A stretch of 64,000 nucleotides of DNA from Alkalicaulis satelles. GTDB taxonomy: Bacteria; Pseudomonadota; Alphaproteobacteria; Caulobacterales; Maricaulaceae. The position numbers were made by a program, and so were the translations under genes. Under the pieces are notes generated by a model, which saw nothing but the letters and a program-made list of their open reading frames with translations, was not told where the DNA came from and did not search any database. The stretch spans positions 434,001 through 498,000 of the forward strand of contig NZ_VWOJ01000001.1 of NCBI RefSeq assembly GCF_008630495.1. Direction: 5' to 3'. The first letter of the stretch is position 1. The number at the start of each line of letters is the position of its first letter. Of the stretch, positions 41,876 to 49,834 are shown piece by piece.

Positions 41876-43987
41876 TCACACCTCCCACGGCCGCCCCCGC
41901 CGGGCATCATTAGCCGCGCGCAGGCGGATCAGGCGGCCGTCGCGGATCCACAGCTCGGCGCCGCCGAGCTCGGCGCGGGCGGGATCGTCCAGGAGGATGG
42001 CGGCGCAGCGGCGCTTGCGCCAGGCGCTGGCGCGGCCCTCAAAGAGGATGATGTCGGCGCGCGCGCAATCTTCCGCCAGCGCTTCGGGCGAGCCCGTCAC
42101 CGCGATCAGCACGCCTTCTGACGTGCGCCCCGCACAGCCCAGCGCATCACAGGCAAGGCCCGCCCGCTCGGCCCGCGCCCCGCCCTCCCCGGCGCGCTGG
42201 AGGAAGACGGTGGCGGCGAAGCGCGCGCGGCGGGTGTTGGTGGCCTGATAGCCCGCCCCGTCCTCGAACCGCGCCAGCGCCACCCCGCCATCGGTGATCA
42301 TCATGTCCGGCGGGCTCTGGGCGCTCCACAGCGCCAGCGCCATAAGCGTCACCGCCCCGCCCATCAGCCGCGCAGCGCCCAGGCCCAACGTCAGCAGCGC
42401 GAAGCCGAAAGCGTAGAGCGCCACTGCGCGGCCATCGGCGGCCGTGACCATCACGCCCGCGCCATCGAGGCCCGCCGTCCAGTGGGCGATGGCCAGCACC
42501 ACGCGCAGGCCCTGATCCATGGCGTAGAGGAATACCCCTTCCAGCCCGAAGGGCGCGGCGGCCAGCGCCATCACGCCCGCAGGCATGACCCAGAAGGTGA
42601 AGACCGGCATGGCGGTGAGATTGGCGATCATGCCGTAGGCGGCCATGCGCTGGAAATGAAACGCGGCGAAGGCGCCCGTGGCCGCGCCTGCGACCAGGGA
42701 GGTCACGGTGAGCCCGGCGAAGGATCCCCAGGCCCGCCCGATCAGGCCGGGGCGGCCTTCAGGCGCGGGCCGCACGCGCATCCAGGCCTCATAGACCGCG
42801 ATCAGGGCGGCCACGGCGGCGAAGCTCATCTGGAACCCGGCATGGATTACGCTCTCGGGCGAAATCAGCAGCACGGCCAGCGCCGCCAGCGCCAGCGAGC
42901 GCAGCGAGAAGGCGCGCCGGTCGATGAGCACGCCGATCAGCACCACGCAGGCCATGATCCAGGCCCGCTGGGTCGAGACGGCCGCCCCGGAGAGGATGAG
43001 ATAGGCGGTGGCCGCCAGGATCGCGATCAGGGCGGCGGGCTTGCGCGGATCATGGGCGCGGGCATAGGGCTCGATACTGGCCAGGAGCAGCCGCACCGCA
43101 AAGAACACCCCGCCGGCAAACAGCGCCATGTGCAGGCCGGAAATCGCCAGGATATGGCCCAGGCCCGACAGGCGCAGCGCCTCGGCGTCGGCCTCCTCCA
43201 CCCCGGCGCGTTCACCCGTCAGCAGCGCGGCGGCCACCGCGCCGGTGCGCTCTCCGGCGGCCTCGCCCACACGCTGGGAGAGCCGCCATCGAAGACCCGC
43301 CAGCCAGCGGGAGAAGCCGCCCGTCTCCACATCGGCGGGCGCCAGCGCGGTCACGGCATAGCCGGTGAGCGCCACCTGGTCATACCAGGCCGCGCGTCCG
43401 CCATCATATCCGCCCGGCGCGGCCGGGCCCGGCGGGCGGTTGAGGACGGCGCGCACGCGCACGCCGTCACCGGGCGCAAAATCCCCCAGCCCGGCGCGCA
43501 CGCGGATGCGTCTGGGCGGGGTATCGGCCCCCTCCAGCCAGCTCACCCGGATCAGCAGGCGCGGGCGCGAGCCGCCGCGCTCCACCCGCTCGATCCAGCC
43601 TTCCGCGCTGACCGCCCGGCCCGTCACCTCCAGCGGCGGAGGGGCCGTGCGCTCGGTGCGCAGCTGGGCGTGGGCCAGCCCGATCAGGGCCATGGCGCCA
43701 AGGATCAGCACATAGAGCGCGATGGCGCGGCTGCGCAGCATCACCCCGCCCGCCAGAAGGACCAGCCCGGCTGCGAGAAGCGCGCGCGGAACCCAGCCCG
43801 GCGGCTCGCCGGGCAGGGCGAAATAGAGCGCCGCCCCCGCCGCCAGCGCGCACGGCAGCCACAGGATCAGGCGTGAGGGATCGGGCGCGCTGAGGCCCGG
43901 CCCGGCGCCCAGCACGGCCATGACGCGCTGCGCCCAGGGTCCCGGCGTGCGCCTGGAAGGGTCAAAGACAGCCTCCACGCGCGCCAC
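41876..43987 (-). CDS. comEC: ComEC/Rec2 family DNA uptake channel protein
   Basis: A 703-aa polytopic membrane protein. The N-terminal part has three hydrophobic segments and the DUF4131/OB-like region (residues about 120-210, GWIERVERGGSRPRLLIRVS). The competence domain contains GLGHILAISGLHMALFAGG, the hallmark SGLHM motif, and AAVSTQRAWIMACVVLIGV. The usual C-terminal beta-lactamase-like domain is reduced: the last 130 residues show only remnants (GVALARFEDGAGYQATNTRRA) without an HxHxD motif. It imports single-stranded DNA in competent cells. Together with dprA at 12.5 kb it implies transformation genes in this lineage. Confidence 0.92.
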   Translation of the reverse strand: MARVEAVFDPSRRTPGPWAQRVMAVLGAGPGLSAPDPSRLILWLPCALAAGAALYFALPGEPPGWVPRALLAAGLVLLAGGVMLRSRAIALYVLILGAMALIGLAHAQLRTERTAPPPLEVTGRAVSAEGWIERVERGGSRPRLLIRVSWLEGADTPPRRIRVRAGLGDFAPGDGVRVRAVLNRPPGPAAPGGYDGGRAAWYDQVALTGYAVTALAPADVETGGFSRWLAGLRWRLSQRVGEAAGERTGAVAAALLTGERAGVEEADAEALRLSGLGHILAISGLHMALFAGGVFFAVRLLLASIEPYARAHDPRKPAALIAILAATAYLILSGAAVSTQRAWIMACVVLIGVLIDRRAFSLRSLALAALAVLLISPESVIHAGFQMSFAAVAALIAVYEAWMRVRPAPEGRPGLIGRAWGSFAGLTVTSLVAGAATGAFAAFHFQRMAAYGMIANLTAMPVFTFWVMPAGVMALAAAPFGLEGVFLYAMDQGLRVVLAIAHWTAGLDGAGVMVTAADGRAVALYAFGFALLTLGLGAARLMGGAVTLMALALWSAQSPPDMMITDGGVALARFEDGAGYQATNTRRARFAATVFLQRAGEGGARAERAGLACDALGCAGRTSEGVLIAVTGSPEALAEDCARADIILFEGRASAWRKRRCAAILLDDPARAELGGAELWIRDGRLIRLRAANDARRGRPWEV

Positions 43988-44041
43988 TCTTGCCCCTCAG
44001 GCGGGCGCCCGCAAGCGATGATTCGCCTTACGGGAGAGCGA

Positions 44042-45232
44042 TCAGGCTTTGGAAAAAAAGCCCTTCATGGCCCGGGCGGCCTGGCGGATGCGCTGTTCGT
44101 TCTCCACCAGCGCCAGGCGCACATGGGCATCACCGCGCTCGCCAAAGCCCAGCCCCGGCGCTACGGCCACATCGGTCTGTTCCAGCAGCAGCTTGGCGAA
44201 ATCCACCGAACCCATATGGGCAAACCGCTCCGGGATCGGCGCCCAGGCGAACATGGTGGCCGGCGGGCTGGGGATGTCGAAGCCGATGCGCGCAAAGCTC
44301 TCCACCATCACATCGCGGCGCTTGCGGTAAGTCTCGCGCGCCGCCTCGACCGTGTCCTGCGGACCGTCGAGGGCGGCCACCGCAGCGATCTGGACCGGGG
44401 TGAAGGCGCCGTAATCGAGATAGGATTTCACCCGCTTGAGCGCATCGACCAGCCGGGCCGAACCGGTGGCGAAGCCGATGCGCCAGCCGGGCATGGAATA
44501 GGTCTTGGACATGGAGGTGAACTCCACGGCCAGATCGCGCGCGCCCTTCACCTCCAGGATGGAGGGCGGCGGCCCGCCGTCAAACCAGATATCGGCATAG
44601 GCCAGATCGGAGATGATCACGAGATTATTGGCGCGCGCCACCTTCACCGCCTCCTCGTAGAAATCGAGGCCGACAATGCGCGCGGTCGGGTTCGACGGGA
44701 AGTTCAGCACCATGGCGGACGGCGCGGGGATGGAGCGTTTGCACGCCAGCGTCACGTCGCGCAGGAATTGCTCGGGATCGTCAAACTTCACCGCCCGCAC
44801 CGCCGCGCCCGCGATGATGAAGCCGAACATGTGGATGGGATAGGACGGATCAGGGGTCACTATCACATCGCCCGGCGCGGTGATCGCCTGGGCGAGATTG
44901 GCCAGCCCCTCCTTGGAGCCCAGCGTCACGCACACTTCGGTGTCGGGATTGAGCGCCACGTTGAAACGGCGCTCGTAATAGCGCGCCAGCGCCCGGCGCA
45001 GGGACGGCACGCCCTGGCTCGCCGAATAACGGTGGGCGCGCGGATCGGCGGCGACCTCCTTGAGCTTGTCCACGATATGCGGCGCGGGCGGCAGATCGGG
45101 ATTGCCCATGCCGAAATCGATCACGTCGCGCCCGGCCTTGCGGCTGGCGGCCTTCATCCGGTTGACCTCGGCGAAGACATAAGGCGGCAGGCGCCGCTCG
45201 CGGTAATAGAGATCGCTGGGGGACGAGGTCAT
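44042..45232 (-). CDS. PLP-dependent class I/II aminotransferase (AlaC-like)
   Basis: A 396-aa fold-type I aminotransferase. Visible: IDFGMGNPDLPP at the N-terminus, the PLP-binding Lys in MSKTYSMPGWRIGF, the NFPSNPTARIV motif and ISDLAYADIWFDGG for the Asp pairing with the cofactor nitrogen. Overall sequence resembles AlaC-type glutamate-pyruvate transaminases that produce alanine, often annotated as LL-diaminopimelate aminotransferase-like. The substrate remains inferred. It is not in an evident operon: the comEC gene follows after 54 bases on the same strand, and higA is upstream at 87 bases. Confidence 0.88.
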   Translation of the reverse strand: MTSSPSDLYYRERRLPPYVFAEVNRMKAASRKAGRDVIDFGMGNPDLPPAPHIVDKLKEVAADPRAHRYSASQGVPSLRRALARYYERRFNVALNPDTEVCVTLGSKEGLANLAQAITAPGDVIVTPDPSYPIHMFGFIIAGAAVRAVKFDDPEQFLRDVTLACKRSIPAPSAMVLNFPSNPTARIVGLDFYEEAVKVARANNLVIISDLAYADIWFDGGPPPSILEVKGARDLAVEFTSMSKTYSMPGWRIGFATGSARLVDALKRVKSYLDYGAFTPVQIAAVAALDGPQDTVEAARETYRKRRDVMVESFARIGFDIPSPPATMFAWAPIPERFAHMGSVDFAKLLLEQTDVAVAPGLGFGERGDAHVRLALVENEQRIRQAARAMKGFFSKA

Positions 45233-45319
45233 GACGGGTTCTTCTGGCCGGGCGAAATGAAGCGCCCAGCTTTCCGCCGCAATGGCCCCCGCGTCAACGC
45301 CAACGGGCTGCTGGAGGCG

Positions 45320-45631
45320 TCAGGCGGCGTTGAGCGGGCGGACGTGGCGCGCGATCTCTCCGCCCACGGACGCCTCGGCGGCGGCCAGATCATGGGCGCC
45401 CTGCAAATTCACCCAGAATTGTGCGCTGGTGCCGAAATAGCGCGCCAGCCGCAGCGCCGTCTCCGCCGTCACCGCGCGCCGTCCCGCTGCGATCGCGGAC
45501 ACGGCTGACAGGGGCAGGCCCGCCTCGCGCGAGAGCCGGTTGCGCGAAACGCCCAGCGGCTTCATGAACTCCTCGCGCAAGACCTCGCCAGGATGCGTGC
45601 GCAGCCGGACGGGTTCAGTGATAGTCGACAA
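45320..45631 (-). CDS. higA: HigA-family antitoxin (HTH)
   Basis: A 103-aa DNA-binding antitoxin of the HigA/VapI type. The N-terminal RLRTHPGEVLREEFMKPLGV leads into the helix-turn-helix (SREAGLPLSAVSAIAAGRRAVTAE), and the C-terminal segment with RYFGTSAQFWVNLQGAHDL is diagnostic of the family. The start was chosen as TTG at 45631, preceded by GGAGG six bases upstream; an ATG at 45649 is possible but lacks such a site. The gene overlaps the higB stop by 17 bases, giving toxin-first order, typical of higBA. It should neutralise HigB and repress the operon. Confidence 0.9.
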   Translation of the reverse strand: MSTITEPVRLRTHPGEVLREEFMKPLGVSRNRLSREAGLPLSAVSAIAAGRRAVTAETALRLARYFGTSAQFWVNLQGAHDLAAAEASVGGEIARHVRPLNAA

Positions 45632-45902
45632 GGTCCACCTCCTCGGCATGGCCGTCGCGCCAGGCGAATATGATCCGCCATTGCGCGTTCACACGAATTG
45701 AATAGCGTCCCGCCAGATCGCCTTTCAGGGCTTCCAGACGATTGCCCGGAGGCGCCCGCAGGTCATCCAGGCGGTCTGCGGCTTCAATCATATCAAGCTT
45801 GCGGGCCGCCACCGCGGCTGACGCCGCCCATCCTGCGCGCGCTGGAACCCGGCCCGAGCGGAAAAAGACTTCCAGAGACTTGTTCCGCCACGACTTGATC
45901 AT
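45615..45902 (-). CDS. higB: HigB-type toxin (RelE/ParE superfamily)
   Basis: A 95-aa RelE-fold mRNA interferase. Family marks: an N-terminal MIKSWRNKSLEVFFRSGRVP, central ARRKLDMIEAADRLDDLRAP-like block (AARKLDMIEAADRLDDL), the loop PPGNRLEALKGDLAGRYSIR and the C-terminal NAQWRIIFAWRDGHAEEVDL. HigB cleaves ribosome-bound mRNA and is blocked by HigA. The ATG at 45902 lies only 9 bases after a TATACT -10-like element (45912-45917), and no ribosome-binding site is visible, so the message may be leaderless. It is preceded by direct repeats CGCGTTAT that overlap the -10 and the start codon. Confidence 0.9.
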   Translation of the reverse strand: MIKSWRNKSLEVFFRSGRVPARAGWAASAAVAARKLDMIEAADRLDDLRAPPGNRLEALKGDLAGRYSIRVNAQWRIIFAWRDGHAEEVDLVDYH

Positions 45903-45922
45903 AACGCGTGGAGTATAACGCG
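45901..45922 (-). promoter_or_regulatory. probable higBA promoter/operator with direct repeats
   Basis: Read on the minus strand, CGCGTTAT occurs twice (45915-45922 and 45901-45908), spaced by 6 bases. The upstream repeat runs into TATACT (45912-45917), a good -10 hexamer. The downstream repeat overlaps the higB ATG at 45902. Repeats at this place fit autorepression by HigA. No clear -35 is present, and the start codon is so close to the -10 that little or no leader is possible. Confidence 0.45.
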
Positions 45923-45941
45923 AAAAGGAATACCTTGCACG

Positions 45942-46709
45942 CTATATTTTGCGAAACACCCCGCTCACCGGGGCGTGGTGGTGGGCGATGCGCAGGACGG
46001 CGCGGGCGACGGGCTCGGCGACTGTGGCCATGTGAAAGGCGTTGGCGTGGATCAGCGTGTCCGGCGCGGTGAGAATGCCCACATGGCCGGGCCAGAACAT
46101 CAGATCGCCGCGCTGCAGCCCCGAGAGGTCCTCGCCGGGCGCGACCGCCTGCCAGTGCTCGCGCGCCCAGGCTTCCTGCTGGCCGCTATCGCGCGGGATG
46201 AGGATGCCGCAGCGCTCCAGCGCAATCTGCACCAGGCCGGAACAATCCAACCCCAGGCTCTCCTTGCCGCCCCATTGATAGGGCGAGCCGACAAAGCGTT
46301 CGGCCACGCCCGCATGATCGTCCTCATGGGCGCCCAGAGCGGCGAGATGACCTTCAAAAACCCAGCCAAGCCGCTGGGCCTCCACAAATTTCCCGCTTCG
46401 CCGCCCGGCGGAAATCTTGGCGTTCATGGACAACAGGAAGCGCGGCGCGGATTTGAGATGGGCGTCTGAGAACACATAGGTGCGCAGCGCAGAGATCGTG
46501 TGGGTGGCGATCAGGACCGGGGCCGACAGCGCCTCCATGGCCACCCAGCCGCGATAGCCGTCATGGCGTGACACGCCCTCGCCCCAGCCGTCCTCTTCGC
46601 GCTCGACCTCGAACACCTCGCCGGCCAGCAACTGGCTGATCTGCTCGGCGTCATCAGCCGGCGCCTTGCGGATCGGGGCGACCCCGGCGGTGACCTGGAA
46701 CGCGCTCAT
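45942..46709 (-). CDS. NlpC/P60 cell-wall hydrolase with N-terminal SH3 domains
   Basis: A 255-aa cysteine peptidase. Residues about 1-120 form SH3b-like repeats (TAGVAPIRKAPADDAEQIS, then WGEGVSRHDGYRGWV). The catalytic domain has Cys in SLGLDCSGLVQ, His in WPGHVGILT and a third polar residue in HANAFH, with the PYQWGGKES motif before the Cys. It cuts gamma-D-glutamyl-meso-DAP type peptide bonds in peptidoglycan stems. No signal peptide is seen, so it may act on recycled muropeptides in the cytosol or be exported otherwise. The M17 aminopeptidase gene lies two bases upstream, so they are co-transcribed. Confidence 0.9.
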   Translation of the reverse strand: MSAFQVTAGVAPIRKAPADDAEQISQLLAGEVFEVEREEDGWGEGVSRHDGYRGWVAMEALSAPVLIATHTISALRTYVFSDAHLKSAPRFLLSMNAKISAGRRSGKFVEAQRLGWVFEGHLAALGAHEDDHAGVAERFVGSPYQWGGKESLGLDCSGLVQIALERCGILIPRDSGQQEAWAREHWQAVAPGEDLSGLQRGDLMFWPGHVGILTAPDTLIHANAFHMATVAEPVARAVLRIAHHHAPVSGVFRKI

Positions 46710-46711
46710 GA

Positions 46712-48088
46712 TCAGACCTTGTAACGCTGTTTCAGATAGCCCCAGAGCGCTCGCCCACCCAAGAGCTCGCCCCCTGCGGGACGCCCCGGACGCGCGGACG
46801 GGTTCCAGGCGAAGATGTCGAAATGGGCCCAGGCGCGCGCCTCGCGCGCAAACCGGCGCAGGAACAGGGCCGCCGTCACCGAGCCGGCGAGCTTGCCGCC
46901 GGTGTTGGAGAGATCGGCCATGGGACTGTCGAGCTGGACGTCATAGCCATCCCACAAGGGCATGGGCCAGACCGGATCATCCGCCGCCTCGCCCGCGGCG
47001 ATCACGCCGTCGCGGACAGACCGGTCATCGGTGTAGAGCGGGGCGAGTTCGGGGCCCAGCGCAATGCGCGCCGCGCCGGTGAGCGTGGCCATGTCCACCA
47101 CCAGATCGGGATCGTCCTCGATGGCGCGGGTCAGCGCGTCGGCCAGCACCAAGCGTCCTTCGGCGTCGGTATTGCCGATCTCCACCGTCAGCCCTTTTCG
47201 CGAAGGCAGGATGTCGCCGGGGCGGAAGGCGTTGCCGGAAATGGCGTTCTCCACCGCCGGGATCAGCACGTGCAGGCGTACAGGCAGGCGCGCATCCATG
47301 ATCATGGACGCCACGCCCAGCACGCTCGCCGCGCCGCCCATGTCCTTTTTCATCAGGAGCATGCCGTCGCCCGGCTTGATATTGAGTCCGCCGGAATCAA
47401 AGCACACGCCCTTGCCCACCAGCGCCAGGCGCGGATGGCTGGCTTCGCCCCAGTGCAGCTCAATCAGGCGCGGCGCATCCGCCGAGGCGCGGCCCACGGC
47501 ATGGATAAGCGGATAGTTTTCTTTCAGGAGCGCATCGCCCTTGATGACGGTCACTTTCGCCTTGAACCGGGCGGCCAGGCCCCGCACGGCGGCTTCGAGA
47601 TGGCTGGGCAGCATGTCGCCGGCGGGCGTATTGACCAGATCGCGGGTGAGCATGGCGCCGGACGCCACGCGCGCCGCTTCGGCGATATCCGCGCCGTCAG
47701 GCGGAACCAGACGCGCCGGGGCGCGGCGGGCCTGCTTGTAGCGGGTGAACTGATAGCCCCCCAGCGCAAACGCAGTGGCGAACACGGTCGGATCCCAGCC
47801 TTCGGGCAGGCCCTCAAAGCGCCAGGCGCCTTCCGGCAGCGCCATGGCGGCGCCTGCGGCCTCAAACGGGCTGCGCCCGCTCCCCCCGCCCGCCAGCGCG
47901 TCCACGCCCGCATCTTGGGGCAGAATCACCACCTGGCCCGGCGCGCCCTCAAACCCGCTATCGCGCACATGCTGGCGCACAGCTTCAGGCAGCGCGTCCA
48001 GGGCAGAGCCGAGGCCCTCCTGGAGCACGATCCGCGCGGTGCGCGCGGCTTCGGACGGGGCGGCGAAAAGATCGGGGGCGTCGGTCAT
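46712..48088 (-). CDS. leucyl aminopeptidase family protein (M17)
   Basis: A 458-aa M17 aminopeptidase that removes N-terminal residues from peptides. The two-metal site is recognisable in GKGVCFDSGGLNIKPGDGML (Asp ligand), MKKDMGGAASVLG (catalytic Lys and Asp) and NTDAEGRLVLADAL (Asp and Glu ligands, Arg). The N-terminal domain is shorter and divergent from PepA. The C-terminus carries ARAWAHFDIFAWNPSARPGRP, where canonical M17 proteins have WAHLDIAG. It overlaps no other gene but is two bases from the NlpC/P60 gene downstream, pointing to a shared role in peptide or cell-wall turnover. Confidence 0.93.
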   Translation of the reverse strand: MTDAPDLFAAPSEAARTARIVLQEGLGSALDALPEAVRQHVRDSGFEGAPGQVVILPQDAGVDALAGGGSGRSPFEAAGAAMALPEGAWRFEGLPEGWDPTVFATAFALGGYQFTRYKQARRAPARLVPPDGADIAEAARVASGAMLTRDLVNTPAGDMLPSHLEAAVRGLAARFKAKVTVIKGDALLKENYPLIHAVGRASADAPRLIELHWGEASHPRLALVGKGVCFDSGGLNIKPGDGMLLMKKDMGGAASVLGVASMIMDARLPVRLHVLIPAVENAISGNAFRPGDILPSRKGLTVEIGNTDAEGRLVLADALTRAIEDDPDLVVDMATLTGAARIALGPELAPLYTDDRSVRDGVIAAGEAADDPVWPMPLWDGYDVQLDSPMADLSNTGGKLAGSVTAALFLRRFAREARAWAHFDIFAWNPSARPGRPAGGELLGGRALWGYLKQRYKV

Positions 48089-48216
48089 CAGGGGCGTTCC
48101 AGTTCAGGCGGGCTTAAGCACTCTGGCCGGTTGCGGCGCGGCGCGGGCGATATGTTAACGCCTTCTTGACCAGCGCAGCGCACAAGAAGGCTGTAATGCC
48201 GTCTATGAGGTAGAGC

Positions 48217-49041
48217 ATGCGCGCGGCCGTGTCTGCAATCGCCCTTGTAAGCCTGACCCTTTCCGGGTGCGGGGCCACGTCGGGGGGAACCCGCCTGACT
48301 GATCAGGAAGAGACCCTGTCGCGCCAGATGCAGGATCGCTCTCTCGCGCCGGCCACGCCGGACGAGCGCGCCGCCATCCGCAATCAGGATCTGCTGACCC
48401 AGGCTGCGTTCTGGGCCGAGGCCTATCAGATGAACCCGGCTGACCGCGAGGCGGCCATCGAGCTGTCGGGCGTGTTGCGTCAGGTAGGCAGCGCTGCGCG
48501 CGCGGCGGAAGTCGCACGCCAGTCGCTGGCGCTCTATCCCGACGACACCCAGTTACAGGCCCGCTATGCGCTGGCCCTGACCGCTTCGGGACAGGGCGCG
48601 CAGGCGGTGGAAAGCTTCAACCGCGCGCTCTCAGCGCGCCCCGATGACTGGCGCCTGCACAATGCCTATGGCGTGGCGCTGGAACAGGCCGGGCGCAGCG
48701 AACGCGCGCGCGCGCGCTTCCTCGAAGCGCTGGACCTCAGCCCCGGCGAACCGGCGATCCTGACCAATCTGGCCATGAGCCACATGCTGGCGGGCGATCC
48801 TGAAGAAGCCGAGCGCCTGTTGCGCCAGGCCGCCGACCATGACCGGGCCGGACCGGAGACCCGCCAGAATCTCGCGCTCGCGCTCGCCCTGCAGGGGCGT
48901 TTCGCAGAAGCTGAAGATATTGCGCGCGCGGATGTGCCCGCAGACAAGGCGGCGGCGAACATGGATTATGTGCGCGCGCTGATGAGCACCAATCGCAGCT
49001 GGGACCGGCTTCGCGAATCGGAGCTGTCCGGCCTGCGCTAG
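48217..49041 (+). CDS. tetratricopeptide-repeat lipoprotein (TadD-like)
   Basis: A 274-aa lipoprotein: signal peptide with TLSGC lipobox (C18), followed by three or four TPR motifs, for example NPADREAAIELSGVLRQVG, PDDTQLQARYALALTASGQG, and PGEPAILTNLAMSHMLAGD. It closely resembles TadD, the outer-membrane pilotin-like lipoprotein of tight-adherence pilus systems, as found in Caulobacterales. No other tad or cpa gene is in the window, so it is an orphan here. A TTGACC at 48166-48171 lies upstream, but no -10 at correct spacing is evident. Its last 4 bases overlap the end of the convergent DUF502 gene. Confidence 0.82.
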   Translation: MRAAVSAIALVSLTLSGCGATSGGTRLTDQEETLSRQMQDRSLAPATPDERAAIRNQDLLTQAAFWAEAYQMNPADREAAIELSGVLRQVGSAARAAEVARQSLALYPDDTQLQARYALALTASGQGAQAVESFNRALSARPDDWRLHNAYGVALEQAGRSERARARFLEALDLSPGEPAILTNLAMSHMLAGDPEEAERLLRQAADHDRAGPETRQNLALALALQGRFAEAEDIARADVPADKAAANMDYVRALMSTNRSWDRLRESELSGLR

Positions 49042-49724
49042 GATTTGTCCGCCGCCTGCCCGGCGGCGATTTCCTGACTGAGCGGATGATCATCCGGGAT
49101 CGCCCCGGCCGGCAGCCGGTCGGGCTGCACGATGCCGAACGAGATGATCAGCTTGGCCGCTTCCTCGATGGTCAGATCCAGCTTCACCGTGCGTGAGCGC
49201 GGCACGAACAGGAGAAAGCCCGAGGTCGGGTTGGGCGTGGTGGGAATGAACACGCCGATCACCGGCTCGCCCTGGCCCACCACCTGACGGATCACGCCGC
49301 GCCCCTCCGACGCCACGAAGGCCACAGCAAAACTGCCCTCCAGGGGATATTCCACCAGAACCACTTCCTTGAAGGAGTGCTGCTGACCCTGAAACACCGT
49401 TTCAATGATCTGTTTCAACGCGCCGTAGACATTGCGGATGAACGGCAGGCCGTTGACGATGCGCTCGCCGATGGAGATCACCGTGCGGCCCAGAATATTG
49501 GCCGCCAGCGCGCCCAGAAGGGTAAGCGCCAGGATCGCGATCAGCAGCCCCATGCCCGGAATGGCGAAGGGCAGATAGGTCTCGGGATTATACTGGGACG
49601 GGATGAGCGGCTTGATCGTATTGTCGATGAAGCTCACCACTGTGACGATCAGCCAGACGGTGATCGCCAGGGGCGCAGCGACAGCGACGCCGGTGAGGAA
49701 ACGGGTGCGAATCCAGCGCAGCAC
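49038..49724 (-). CDS. DUF502 family membrane protein
   Basis: A 228-aa membrane protein of the DUF502 family. Two transmembrane segments lie near the N-terminus (LTGVAVAAPLAITVWLIVTV; GMGLLIAILALTLLGALAAN). They are followed by the conserved IPFIRNVYGALKQIIE-like block (GLPFIRNVYGALKQIIETVF), then a soluble beta-rich region (FKEVVLVEYP, GVFIPTTPNPTSG). Family function is unknown. I chose the GTG at 49724, preceded by GGAGG at eight bases, giving MLRWIRTRFLTG as usual for the family; a longer frame upstream has no similarity. The gene converges with the TadD-like gene. Confidence 0.88.
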   Translation of the reverse strand: MLRWIRTRFLTGVAVAAPLAITVWLIVTVVSFIDNTIKPLIPSQYNPETYLPFAIPGMGLLIAILALTLLGALAANILGRTVISIGERIVNGLPFIRNVYGALKQIIETVFQGQQHSFKEVVLVEYPLEGSFAVAFVASEGRGVIRQVVGQGEPVIGVFIPTTPNPTSGFLLFVPRSRTVKLDLTIEEAAKLIISFGIVQPDRLPAGAIPDDHPLSQEIAAGQAADKS

Positions 49725-49834
49725 GGGGAAAGCCTCCGGAACGGAATGATCTTGCCACCATGATCTGCTTTGAGGCTTTGGCCAAATCATGGCCGCACTT
49801 GCCCGGGCGTGCGCGCCGCGCTTAGCTGTCGGCC

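Noticed and set aside
42482-43876. 464-codon plus-strand frame inside comEC
   Set aside because: Antisense shadow of the comEC gene; low-complexity Gly/His/Arg sequence.
48166-48197. TTGACC and TGTAAT before the TadD-like gene as a promoter
   Set aside because: The spacing is 20 bp and the -10 is poor, so there is not enough support to call it.
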